DNA of 64,000 nt, taken from E44-bin32 sp034430595. Lineage in GTDB: Bacteria; Chloroflexota; Anaerolineae; Anaerolineales; E44-bin32. The stretch is from positions 186,001 to 250,000 of the forward strand of contig DAOUEL010000078.1 of NCBI GenBank assembly GCA_034430595.1. The letters are read 5' to 3'. The position numbers and the translations under genes are program-made. The notes under the pieces are model-generated. The model was not told where the DNA came from, made no database searches, and was given only the letters and a program-made list of their open reading frames with translations. Shown here piece by piece: positions 51,819-59,404 of this stretch; positions within the stretch are counted from its first letter, which is position 1; each line of letters starts with the position of its first letter.

Positions 51819-52810
51819 CGACTGTCCTCGAGTCCATGAAGCACGGCCTTCAATCTTGTTTGCAGGCATCTGATCAGGTGATCCTGCTTGGTGAGGACCT
51901 GGTCGACCCATACGGCGGCGCATTCAAGGTTACGCGCGGTCTATCAACGGATTTTCCCGGCCGGGTACTCAATACACCCGTCTCGGAGGCGGGCATCGTC
52001 GGCCTAGGTGTGGGGATGGCCTTGCGTGGCCTGCGGCCCGTCGTTGAGATCATGTTCGGTGATTTCCTGATGTTGGCCGGCGATCAGCTGCTGAATCATG
52101 CTGCCAAGATGCGCTGGATGAGCAACGACCAGGCACGTGTGCCGCTTGTGGTTCGTACACCGATGGGAGGCCGGCGCGGATACGGACCTACCCACTCCCA
52201 ATCACTTGAGAAGCACTTTCTAGGTGCACCGGGATTGCGTACGGTTGCGCTCACGGCCCTGGGCGATCCGGCGCAGTTGATCGAGCAGGTCGTGCTGCAT
52301 GACGACGACCCGGTACTCTTCGTAGAACATAAGCTGCTGTATGCCACGCAGGTGCAAGATCAGCCGGCCCAATGCGAGCTGCTGCAATCCGGGAATGCCT
52401 ACCCGGTTTTCCGAATAAGGGTGAGCGGTGCGCCTGCGCCGAGCTTGACCCTGGCAGCGTACGGGTACTCCGCAGAACTCGCCCGCCAGGCAATCTTGAA
52501 GCTTGCGTATGAAGAGGAATTATTCGCCGAGTTGGTGGTTTTCACCCAGCTGAGCCCGTTTGAGGACCAGGCCCTGGTTGAGAGCCTGGCTCAAACCGGG
52601 CGGCTGCTGACCATCGAAGAGGGCTCGAGGCAGCTTGGGTGGGGTGCGGAATGCGTGGCGCGCATGGCGGAAGCACTCGGACCGTCGCTGCGCGCAGCAC
52701 GACTGGGGGCGGCCGATACACCGATCCCGGCTGCCGGCACGCTGGAAGAGGCAACCTTACCTCAGCTAGTGGATATTTTGAAAGCCGCACGCCGCCTGAG
52801 GAGCGCCTGA
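51815..52810 (+). CDS. 2-oxoacid dehydrogenase E1 component, beta subunit
   Basis: 331 residues. LLGEDLVDPYGGAFKVTRGL (about 24-43) opens the transketolase pyrimidine-binding domain. NTPVSEAGIVGLGVGMAL (about 53-70) has the catalytic Glu, E58, that activates the thiamin aminopyrimidine. GPTHSQSLE is the conserved HSQ loop. The C-terminal transketolase domain follows (about 205-325). The length and motifs are those of a full E1-beta. It overlaps the alpha gene by 4 bases, so the two are made in equal amounts, as for the E1 heterotetramer. Confidence 0.95.
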   Translation: MTTVLESMKHGLQSCLQASDQVILLGEDLVDPYGGAFKVTRGLSTDFPGRVLNTPVSEAGIVGLGVGMALRGLRPVVEIMFGDFLMLAGDQLLNHAAKMRWMSNDQARVPLVVRTPMGGRRGYGPTHSQSLEKHFLGAPGLRTVALTALGDPAQLIEQVVLHDDDPVLFVEHKLLYATQVQDQPAQCELLQSGNAYPVFRIRVSGAPAPSLTLAAYGYSAELARQAILKLAYEEELFAELVVFTQLSPFEDQALVESLAQTGRLLTIEEGSRQLGWGAECVARMAEALGPSLRAARLGAADTPIPAAGTLEEATLPQLVDILKAARRLRSA

Positions 52811-52827
52811 ACCCGATCCGGGGGATA

Positions 52828-52856
52828 TTGGCGGATGGTCGAGCTTACGCTAGACT
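52828..52856 (+). promoter_or_regulatory. Weak candidate promoter before the chimeric acyltransferase
   Basis: TTGGCG (52828-52833), a 17-base spacer, TAGACT (52851-52856), in the 88-base gap between E1-beta and the chimera. Both boxes are four out of six matches. Confidence 0.35.
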
Positions 52857-52898
52857 TGAAATTCGAACCGGGATTGACCTGAAGCATGAGAGCCGTCG

Positions 52899-53993
52899 AT
52901 GACAGAAGCAAAGCAGATTACGATACCGTTGCTGAATCCGAACGAGCCAGAGCTCCAGCTCGCGAGCCTGAATGTATCGGAGGGGGAGCAGGTGGAGGCG
53001 GGTCAGCTGCTTTGCACACTCGAGAGTACAAAGTCGGCCAGTGAGCTCTACGCCGAGCGCAGTGGGTATATCGTTGCGCTAACAGCACACAAAGGAGACC
53101 TGCTTCGTGCGGGTTCCCTGCTGTGCTGGATCGCGGCGGAGGCGGATTGGCGCCCACCGGAAACCACGACGCCCTCGCCGGTCCCGGTGGAGGCAGGTGT
53201 GGAGGGCTTACGCATTACGGAGCCGGCACGCCGATTGGCGGAAATCCAGGGTCTTGATCTAAAGTCCCTGCCTGTTGGACCGTTGATCACGGAAGCCTAC
53301 CTGCAAGGAATGATTAAAGAGGGGCCAGAACTGAATCTGGACGTTCCGCCGACTGCAGAAAAAACGGGGGACCTACTGCTCTATGGCGGTGGTGGGCATG
53401 CCAGGGCACTGATCGAACTGATTCAACTGCTGGATGGCTATCGAATCGTTGGCGTAATCGACGATGAACTGAAGGCCGGAACCAGGATTCTGGACAGCAC
53501 GGTTCTGGGGTCGGCCGAGATGCTGCCGGAGTTGTTTGAGAGCGGCGTCCGCCTGGCCGTGAACGCCGTTGGCGGCGTTGGGGACGTCATGAGCCGTGTC
53601 CGCGTTTTTCAACGGTTAATCGAGGCCGGGTTTGATTTTCCGACGCTTCTCCATCCCACGTCATTCGTCGAAGCGAGCGCAGTTCTGGAGGCCGGGGTGC
53701 AGGTTTTTCCGCACGCCTATGTCGGAAGCGAAGCCCACGTGGGTTTCGGGAGCATCGTCAACACCGGGGCTGTCGTTTCGCATGACTGCCAGCTGGGGCG
53801 TTACGTAAATGTCGCACCGTCGACCAGCCTGGCCGGCGGCGTAAATCTGGGTCGGGCGGTCCTGGTTGGTATGTCCGTCACTGTCAATCTAGGGGTTCAG
53901 GTTGGCGACGGGGCGCGGATCGGAAATAGTGCTGTGATTAAAGCCGATGTCCCTGCTGGCCAGGTCGTCCGAGCGGGCACTGTCTGGCCGTGA
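52899..53993 (+). CDS. Chimeric lipoyl / subunit-binding / PglD-type sugar acyltransferase
   Basis: 364 residues. Residues 1-83 form a biotinyl/lipoyl domain with the carrier Lys K45 in LESTKSASEL; biotin carriers would show MKM, so lipoate is favoured. A Pro/Thr linker (about 85-100) leads to a peripheral-subunit-binding domain (about 104-138: ITEPARRLAEIQGLDLKSLP). Instead of the E2 catalytic domain comes a PglD/NeuD acyltransferase: Rossmann-like LLLYGGGGHARALIELI (about 159-175) and a hexapeptide beta-helix (about 250-364), with catalytic His H295 in AVVSHDCQLG. I infer that it takes acyl groups from the E1 above and transfers them to an amino sugar. The start is bounded by an in-frame stop just upstream. 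Confidence 0.9.
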   Translation: MTEAKQITIPLLNPNEPELQLASLNVSEGEQVEAGQLLCTLESTKSASELYAERSGYIVALTAHKGDLLRAGSLLCWIAAEADWRPPETTTPSPVPVEAGVEGLRITEPARRLAEIQGLDLKSLPVGPLITEAYLQGMIKEGPELNLDVPPTAEKTGDLLLYGGGGHARALIELIQLLDGYRIVGVIDDELKAGTRILDSTVLGSAEMLPELFESGVRLAVNAVGGVGDVMSRVRVFQRLIEAGFDFPTLLHPTSFVEASAVLEAGVQVFPHAYVGSEAHVGFGSIVNTGAVVSHDCQLGRYVNVAPSTSLAGGVNLGRAVLVGMSVTVNLGVQVGDGARIGNSAVIKADVPAGQVVRAGTVWP

Positions 53994-54013
53994 GCGTTGA
54001 GGGAGGAGCAGAT

Positions 54014-55225
54014 TTGACCGGCAGTAAGAATTCGAACTCAGAACCTCGCCGCATTCCGATGTCGGCGCCGGATCTAGGAGAGCTCGAACGTGAGGCCGTG
54101 GCGGCGGTCATGCGCACGCCACGCCTGAGCATGGGTCCGGAGGTGGAGGGCTTTGAAGCAGAGATCCGACAGCATACCGGCGCCAGGCACGCAATTGCGG
54201 TCAGTTCAGGGACGACCGGCCTGCACCTGTGTGTCTGTGCGACGGGCATTCAAGATCACGATTTAGTGATCACCACTCCCTTCTCGTTCGTATCGTCGGC
54301 TAATGTGCTGCTTTATGAGCGCGCCGTTCCGGTGTTTGTCGATGTGGATCCAGTGACCGGCAACATCGATCCGAACCTGGTGGCGCAAGCTGTGCAGGAT
54401 CTGAAGCAGGGCGGCAAACAGGCTGACCACTGGCTCCCGCGCAAGGGCAGCACTCCGCAAGCCCCATTGAAAGGGATTTTGAGCGTTGACGTGTTCGGCC
54501 AACCGGCCGATTATGATGCCCTGAACGCGACCGCCGCTGAAGCAGGCCTGACGCTGATCGAGGATTCGTGTGAGGCGCTCGGGGCCAGCTATCATTCCAG
54601 GCCGGCAGGGATGCTCGGTAAGGTCGGCGTGTTCGCCTTCTATCCTAATAAGCAAATCACCACCGCCGAAGGTGGCATGGTCGTCACCAATGACGATCGA
54701 GTTGCAGAGCGGATTAGAGCGCTGCGCAATCAAGGCCGGGCGCCGGGGGATACCTGGCTTGACCATACCTATTTGGGCTTCAACTACCGGCTGGATGAAC
54801 TGAGCGCAGCTCTAGGCCGGGTCCAGATGACCCGCCTGGACGAACTGCTGGAGAAACGTGAGCAAGTTGCGCACTGGTATGGTGAGCGCCTGGCAGAGAT
54901 CCCTTCAATCCAGGCACCGCAGGTCATCGATTCAACCACTCGCATGAGCTGGTTCGTTTATGTCGTGCGCCTGCCGCACGACGTCGATCGAACTGCTCTG
55001 GCAGCACGGCTGGAGGGGCGCGGAATTCCAACCCGGCCCTACTTCACACCAATTCACCTGCAGCCCTATTTTCGCGAACGCTTTGACTATCAGCGGGGTG
55101 ATTTCCCGATTACGGAGGAGCTGGGAGAGCGCAGCATGGCGCTGCCCTTCTCCGGCGTACTTACAGAGCAAGAGGTTGATTATGTCTGCCGTGAATTGCA
55201 GACAGCTCTAAGGGCAAATGAGTAA
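54014..55225 (+). CDS. DegT/DnrJ/EryC1 sugar aminotransferase (PglE-like)
   Basis: About 403 residues from the TTG at 54014, which follows GGGAGG at the best spacing; a GTG at 53990 overlapping the previous stop is an alternative. The PLP Lys is in FYPNKQITTAEGG (K213), with EDSCEALGA (Asp-x-Cys/Ala) before it and the substrate loop NYRLDELSAALG after it. RIPMSAPDLGELEREAV is the classic start of this family. It aminates a keto-sugar nucleotide, usually at C4, giving the amine that the chimera would acylate. The 4,6-dehydratase that should make the keto sugar is not in the window. Confidence 0.93.
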   Translation: MTGSKNSNSEPRRIPMSAPDLGELEREAVAAVMRTPRLSMGPEVEGFEAEIRQHTGARHAIAVSSGTTGLHLCVCATGIQDHDLVITTPFSFVSSANVLLYERAVPVFVDVDPVTGNIDPNLVAQAVQDLKQGGKQADHWLPRKGSTPQAPLKGILSVDVFGQPADYDALNATAAEAGLTLIEDSCEALGASYHSRPAGMLGKVGVFAFYPNKQITTAEGGMVVTNDDRVAERIRALRNQGRAPGDTWLDHTYLGFNYRLDELSAALGRVQMTRLDELLEKREQVAHWYGERLAEIPSIQAPQVIDSTTRMSWFVYVVRLPHDVDRTALAARLEGRGIPTRPYFTPIHLQPYFRERFDYQRGDFPITEELGERSMALPFSGVLTEQEVDYVCRELQTALRANE

Positions 55226-55245
55226 ATCCGCTTTAGAGGAAATAG

Positions 55246-55280
55246 AAAAACCCCCGCTCATATTCGAGCGGGGGTTTTTT
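55246..55280. terminator. Strong bidirectional terminator ending the polysaccharide cluster
   Basis: CCCCCGCTC and GAGCGGGGG form a 9-bp stem with a 6-base loop, flanked by AAAAA on the left and TTTTTT on the right. It serves the aminotransferase gene and the convergent stalked-protein gene. Confidence 0.93.
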
Positions 55281-55291
55281 GATTCTTTCAA

Positions 55292-56005
55292 CTACTGTTC
55301 GCGCACCTGGCGCCAGTTTACAAAGATGAAGTTTTCATCGCAGGTGTCATAGGTATCGAAGAAAACCTGTTCCGAGAGTGGTTTCCCACCGCCATCGTTG
55401 AGCTGGATCCAGAGCGATCCTTCACTGGCAATTGGTTTATCTGCGAGGTTGAAGAGATAGCCCGATGGGCCAATATCGGGTGCGCTCCCGGTGAGCGCAT
55501 CCATGTCGACCGCCTTTCCGCCGAGCTCGCCTTCCAGGTGGACGCCCAGGTTCGCAATCGGCGCGTTATCCAGATTGAAGACCTGGCCACCCACGCCCAT
55601 CCATTCGCAGGATAAATCATTTACCCAGTTTACGATGCTGACCGGGTTACCGGGCTGCAGTGCAAATGGCGGCCCGGGTTCGGTTGCCGTCGGTGATGGT
55701 ACCGGTGTATCGGTTGGTACCGGTGAAGGCGTCAGGGTCGATGGAGGTGTCCGAGAAGGTGTCGGGGTCCAGGCCGTGGGCAGTGGAATTGCCGGAGTGT
55801 TCGTCGGTGTGGGCGTGCCGAGAATGGCTGGAAGCGTCGGCGGTGGAAAGGGGTTATAGCCCACGTATGGATTGACGAAGACCATCGCATAAGCCGCACC
55901 GATTCCGATGATCGCCAGCACCACGATCAGCGTCAGGATGTTCAGGATGAAACCCCCGATGCCGCGCGATCGCTTGCGTGGTACCTTTACGAATTGATCA
56001 TCCAT
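55292..56005 (-). CDS. Membrane-anchored protein with Pro/Thr stalk
   Basis: 237 residues. A basic cytoplasmic start (VPRKRSRG) precedes one transmembrane helix (about 17-42). A long Pro/Thr/Ser stalk follows (about 55-110, PTPTNTP-type repeats), then an outward beta-rich domain of about 120 residues with SCEWMGVGGQVFNL and a Cys in DTYDTCDENF. No family recognised. The architecture suggests a surface-exposed binding domain held off the membrane by a stalk, common in Chloroflexota. It is 23 bases after a parvulin lipoprotein gene. Confidence 0.75.
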   Translation of the reverse strand: MDDQFVKVPRKRSRGIGGFILNILTLIVVLAIIGIGAAYAMVFVNPYVGYNPFPPPTLPAILGTPTPTNTPAIPLPTAWTPTPSRTPPSTLTPSPVPTDTPVPSPTATEPGPPFALQPGNPVSIVNWVNDLSCEWMGVGGQVFNLDNAPIANLGVHLEGELGGKAVDMDALTGSAPDIGPSGYLFNLADKPIASEGSLWIQLNDGGGKPLSEQVFFDTYDTCDENFIFVNWRQVREQ

Positions 56006-56028
56006 GTCTATACTCTCCTGCCCCTTCC

Positions 56029-56937
56029 CTATGGCGTGATGTAGAGTTCAATCTCAGAGGCTGAGCGCTGTTGGGCCAGCCAGTCCTGAACGGCCTGCTC
56101 ACGCAGCCAGCGCTGAACGTCAGCATCTGTCCGGTGATCACCACGCTCAAGCGTTTCGACGATGTGGTATCCCAATTCACTTTCCACAACATCGCTAATC
56201 TCGCCCGGCTGCAGGGAAAAGGCGGCTTGCTCGACCTGTGGCAGCCATAAGTAACCCTGTGGAAACCAGCCCAGATCTCCTCCGGCCGGTCGGGTGCTGA
56301 TATCCAGAGAAACTTGATTAGCCAGTGTAGCGAAATCGGAACCCGAAGCAAGCATTCCCCGTATTTCCTCGGCTTCTGCCTGACTGGCGACCAGGATGTG
56401 GCGAGCGTGAACCTGTTCTACGACTTGCGGAACATTCCCCACAATGGAAGCTACCATCCTGGCTCCCAGCACCTGTTCTGTAAGGCTGGCACGCAGTTCA
56501 TCTTCTGTGAAGTCCTGTCCTTCCAGCCATGCATTAAATGCGCTCTCATCTGTAAATTCTGCCACCAGGCCAGCATAGCGCTGATCAATCTCGGCTGGTT
56601 CGACGCTCAGCCCCTGGGTGAGAGCACCCTGGGCGAGCAGCTTGAGCTCGATCATAGCCGATAGAACTTGATCACGGTATGCGCCTAATGTTGCAAGGTC
56701 GATGCCAGAGGCGAGTTGGGCTGCCTCGTATCGCTCCACCTCACGCTCGAAGGACGCGAGCGAGATCGGCTCGCCATTTACCTGGGCTGCAAGTGGGACT
56801 GGTGTGGGGGATGGGGGCGGCATCTCCGTTGGTGTTGCAGACGCCGCAGGCTCCAGCAAGCCAGGTAGGTAGCGGTCGCAGCTGGTTAGTGAGAGGAAGG
56901 TGAACAACACGACAGCCGCTATGCGGAAACGATTCAT
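56029..56937 (-). CDS. Parvulin-type peptidyl-prolyl isomerase lipoprotein (SurA/PrsA-like)
   Basis: 302 residues. The signal ends in the lipobox LTSC (about 17-20), so the protein is lipidated. A SurA_N-like helical region (about 55-165) is followed by the parvulin domain: HARHILVASQAEAEEI (about 178-193), GGDLGWFPQGYLWLPQVEQAAFSLQPGEISDVVESELGYHIVET is described here only by its parts GGDLGWFP and GYHIVE (about 219-263). It helps exported proteins fold after translocation. Similar to PrsA of Gram-positives, consistent with a single-membrane organism. Confidence 0.88.
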   Translation of the reverse strand: MNRFRIAAVVLFTFLSLTSCDRYLPGLLEPAASATPTEMPPPSPTPVPLAAQVNGEPISLASFEREVERYEAAQLASGIDLATLGAYRDQVLSAMIELKLLAQGALTQGLSVEPAEIDQRYAGLVAEFTDESAFNAWLEGQDFTEDELRASLTEQVLGARMVASIVGNVPQVVEQVHARHILVASQAEAEEIRGMLASGSDFATLANQVSLDISTRPAGGDLGWFPQGYLWLPQVEQAAFSLQPGEISDVVESELGYHIVETLERGDHRTDADVQRWLREQAVQDWLAQQRSASEIELYITP

Positions 56938-56993
56938 CGCGTGGATTATACCCAGTGGCTCAGAGGCGGACCAACCGGAGTCCGACGGAGGAG

Positions 56994-58640
56994 CTAGGCG
57001 TCTTCTCGCGAGCTGAAGACGAAGATCATTGGCCGCCGGCGGGTTTCGGAAAAGAAGAACTTCGAGAGCTCCTTCTCGACGCGTTCATCCAGGTTCCCAT
57101 CGCTGTTCTCAAGTACGAGGCTGGTCACTTTTTCGCGCGCTTCGGCCAGGAGTTCATCGGCATCACGCACGAAGACAAAGCCCTTCGTGATAATCTCTGG
57201 TTCGTGGCGCAGCTTGCGTTCGTCACAGTCCAGGTTTAGATGCACGATCACGAATCCGTCCCGGGCAAGTGCCTCACGCTCTCGCATCACGCGTGGACCG
57301 ACATCGCCTACTCCGCTTCCATCAACAAAGACATATCCGCCGGGAATGCGTTCCCCGATCGACATCTTCCCATCCTTGAACTCGACAACGGTCCCGTTCT
57401 CGACAACTGCGATGCGTTCACTGGGGATGCCAATCTCTCGTGCCAGCGCAGCATGCTGGATCAGGTGGCGCAGCTCGCCGTGGATCGGGATCATGTGTTC
57501 GGGTTTGACGAGCTGCATAAGTAGCTTCATCTCTTCCTGGTTGGCGTGACCGGAGACGTGCACCGGGGCAATGGCGTCATAGATCACGTTCGCCCCACGC
57601 TGGAAGAGCCGGTTGATGGTGCGGTGCACCATCTCTTCGTTGCCCGGAATCGGGGAGGAAGAAAGCACGACCGTGTCGCCCTCACGCAGATCGAACTGGC
57701 GATTGCTGCCGGTGGACAGGCGTCCCAGGATCGAGGAGGGTTCGCCCTGCGTCCCGGTGCACATCAACACGACCTGAGCAGGTTTCATGCTCAGCGCCTG
57801 GTCGAGGTTGATGATTAAATCGTCCGCCGCTTCCAGGTAGCCCAGCTTACGGGCCATCTTGGCATTTTCGACCATGCTTGTGCCCACGAAAGCCAGCTTG
57901 CGGTCATGCCTTTCGGCAGCGTGGATTACCTGCTGCATGCGGGAGATGAGCGAGGCGAATGATCCAATCAGGATCCGGCCTTTTGCCTCCTGGAAGACCT
58001 TATCGAAGGTGGGATCGATCACTGCCTCCGACGGGGTCCAGCCCGGCTCATCTGCGTTGGTCGAGTCTGCCAGCAGCGCAAGCACGCCGCGCGCCCCGAA
58101 TTCTCCCAGCTTGCCGAAATCCGTTGGCCAGCCATCCACCGGCGTGTGATCGAATTTGTAATCGCCAGAATGGACGATCAGCCCGGCCGGCGTGGTGACA
58201 CCAACGCCGATTGCGTCCGGAATCGAGTGACAGACGTGGAAAGTCTCAATCTGGAAAGGCCCGACCTGAATTTCATCACCGGCGGTGATCGTGTTCAATT
58301 CGATGTCGGCCAGCATGCCGCCGCGGGCAAGTTTGACCTCAAGCAAACCGCGCGTCAGGCCGGTGGCGTAGATCGGGGCGCGTATTTCTTCCATCAGGTG
58401 GTGGATCGCCCCGGTATGATCTTCGTGGCCGTGGGTCACGACGATAGCCCGGATTTTGTCTTTCTTATCCAATAGATAGCGGAAGTCGGGGATGATGTAG
58501 TCGATCCCCAGCATGTCGTTCTCGGGGAACATGATGCCGCTGTCGATGACGAGAATATTATCGCCATACTCAATCGCCATCATGTTCTTACCGACCTCCC
58601 CCAGTCCGCCCAGGGGGACGATGCGTAGTGTCCTACTCAT
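56994..58640 (-). CDS. rnj: Ribonuclease J
   Basis: 548 residues. The metallo-beta-lactamase motif THGHEDHTG has H70, H72, D74 and H75, followed by the beta-CASP domain with GTQGEPSSILGRLSTG and the motif HVSGHANQEEM near 365-375. A C-terminal domain (about 450-548) is present. RNase J cuts and trims 5' ends of RNA as endo- and 5'-3' exonuclease and serves in mRNA decay and rRNA maturation. Its presence is usual outside the gamma-proteobacteria. Complete by length and motifs. Confidence 0.96.
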   Translation of the reverse strand: MSRTLRIVPLGGLGEVGKNMMAIEYGDNILVIDSGIMFPENDMLGIDYIIPDFRYLLDKKDKIRAIVVTHGHEDHTGAIHHLMEEIRAPIYATGLTRGLLEVKLARGGMLADIELNTITAGDEIQVGPFQIETFHVCHSIPDAIGVGVTTPAGLIVHSGDYKFDHTPVDGWPTDFGKLGEFGARGVLALLADSTNADEPGWTPSEAVIDPTFDKVFQEAKGRILIGSFASLISRMQQVIHAAERHDRKLAFVGTSMVENAKMARKLGYLEAADDLIINLDQALSMKPAQVVLMCTGTQGEPSSILGRLSTGSNRQFDLREGDTVVLSSSPIPGNEEMVHRTINRLFQRGANVIYDAIAPVHVSGHANQEEMKLLMQLVKPEHMIPIHGELRHLIQHAALAREIGIPSERIAVVENGTVVEFKDGKMSIGERIPGGYVFVDGSGVGDVGPRVMREREALARDGFVIVHLNLDCDERKLRHEPEIITKGFVFVRDADELLAEAREKVTSLVLENSDGNLDERVEKELSKFFFSETRRRPMIFVFSSREDA

Positions 58641-58687
58641 GTTCTTTTTCCTTCTTCACACAGCCGAGCTGTGATTGCTTCAAAATA

Positions 58688-58721
58688 TAAGAAACCCCGT
58701 CAGGCAAAGCGCCGGGCGGGG
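58688..58721 (-). terminator. Terminator of the cold-shock gene
   Basis: Read leftward, CCCCG...CGGGG arms (58721-58717 and 58699-58695) with an inner GGC/GCC pair form a hairpin followed by TTTCTT. It lies between the cold-shock and RNase J genes. Confidence 0.65.
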
Positions 58722-58749
58722 CGTGGTACCTCTCACCGATAACCCAGGA

Positions 58750-58962
58750 TTAATTCAATCGGGTGACATCCGTAGCTTGCAGGCCGCGAATTGTGCTCTC
58801 GAGAAAAAAAGCGACTTTTTCGCCGGGGCTGAGCAATTGCAAACCACCGCCGGCGATGTCGCGATAGTGAACGAACACATCTTCTCCGTCCTGAGCTTCG
58901 ATGTAGCCGTAACCCTTGGATCCGTCGAACCAGCGCACCACGCCGGTTGTCCGTTTTGCCAC
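58750..58962 (-). CDS. Cold-shock domain protein
   Basis: 70 residues from the GTG at 58962, which has GGAGG 6 bases before it; an upstream TTG is too close. VVRWFDGSKGYGYIEAQDGEDVFVHYRDI holds RNP1-like KGYGYI and RNP2-like VFVHY, the nucleic-acid-binding surface (here Tyr in place of the usual Phe in KGFGFI). It would bind single-stranded RNA as a chaperone. The C-terminus FLESTIRGLQATDV is normal. Driven by a strong divergent promoter. Confidence 0.95.
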   Translation of the reverse strand: MAKRTTGVVRWFDGSKGYGYIEAQDGEDVFVHYRDIAGGGLQLLSPGEKVAFFLESTIRGLQATDVTRLN

Positions 58963-58995
58963 CAAAAGCCTCCAAATGGTGCTTCAAACCAGTGA

Positions 58996-59025
58996 ATTCT
59001 ATCACAGTCGGAGAATGAGCGTCAA
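58996..59025 (-). promoter_or_regulatory. Promoter of the cold-shock gene
   Basis: On the minus strand TTGACG (59025-59020), an 18-base spacer and an extended -10 TG-A-TAGAAT (-10 at 59001-58996). Back to back with the riboswitch promoter. Confidence 0.8.
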
Positions 59026-59049
59026 CGCGGTTTTGAGGATTTTCGTCGC

Positions 59050-59078
59050 TTGACCATCGCTACCCTCGGCTCTATACT
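59050..59078 (+). promoter_or_regulatory. Promoter of the cobalamin riboswitch transcript
   Basis: TTGACC (59050-59055), a 17-base spacer, TATACT (59073-59078). It puts the start near 59085, directly before the riboswitch. Confidence 0.85.
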
Positions 59079-59084
59079 CTAGCG

Positions 59085-59245
59085 CGACAACCGATAACGG
59101 CAGAGGGAGCCAGGAGCCCGGATGCTCTGGCTGCTCCCGGGGAAGCCGGTGACCGCCAAGCAACACGAACGCGGAAGTCCGGCGCTGTCCCGCAACTGTA
59201 GGGAAGCGAAGATACGCTTCCAAGCCAGGATACCCACCTCCGCCG
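59085..59245 (+). promoter_or_regulatory. Cobalamin (B12) riboswitch
   Basis: The core elements are in order: GGGAAGCCGGTG (59140-59151), CCGGCGCTGTCCCGCAACTG (59179-59198) and the B12 box AAGCCAGGATACC (59222-59234). It senses adenosyl- or a related cobalamin. Binding favours the terminator downstream and shuts off the uptake operon. Confidence 0.95.
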
Positions 59246-59300
59246 TCCACCTTTAGCCCTTCGCGGAAAGGATGGTGCGCCGATGACCTCGACGATCTAA

Positions 59301-59340
59301 CGCCTTCCCGAACCGATAGCTGGGAAGGCGATTGCTTTTC
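59301..59340 (+). terminator. Riboswitch-controlled terminator
   Basis: CGCCTTCCC (59301-59309) pairs with GGGAAGGCG (59322-59330), a 9-bp stem, followed by ATTGCTTTTC. It is the expression platform of the B12 riboswitch; the btuF-like ATG is 65 bases further on. Confidence 0.85.
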
Positions 59341-59404
59341 CGGCCTCGAAATACCGATCCGAAACTTATGATCTGCAGCCCTCACGGGCTGAGAAGGATG
59401 AATG

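Noticed and set aside
50895..52810. The E1 pair as part of a normal pyruvate dehydrogenase operon
   Set aside because: No standard E2 acyltransferase domain and no dihydrolipoyl dehydrogenase are present, and all flanking genes are for surface sugars.
52899..53150. Reading the carrier domain of the chimera as a biotin carrier
   Set aside because: Biotin carriers normally have A/V-M-K-M around the Lys; here it is ST-K-SA, there is no carboxylase nearby, and a subunit-binding domain follows, all favouring lipoate.
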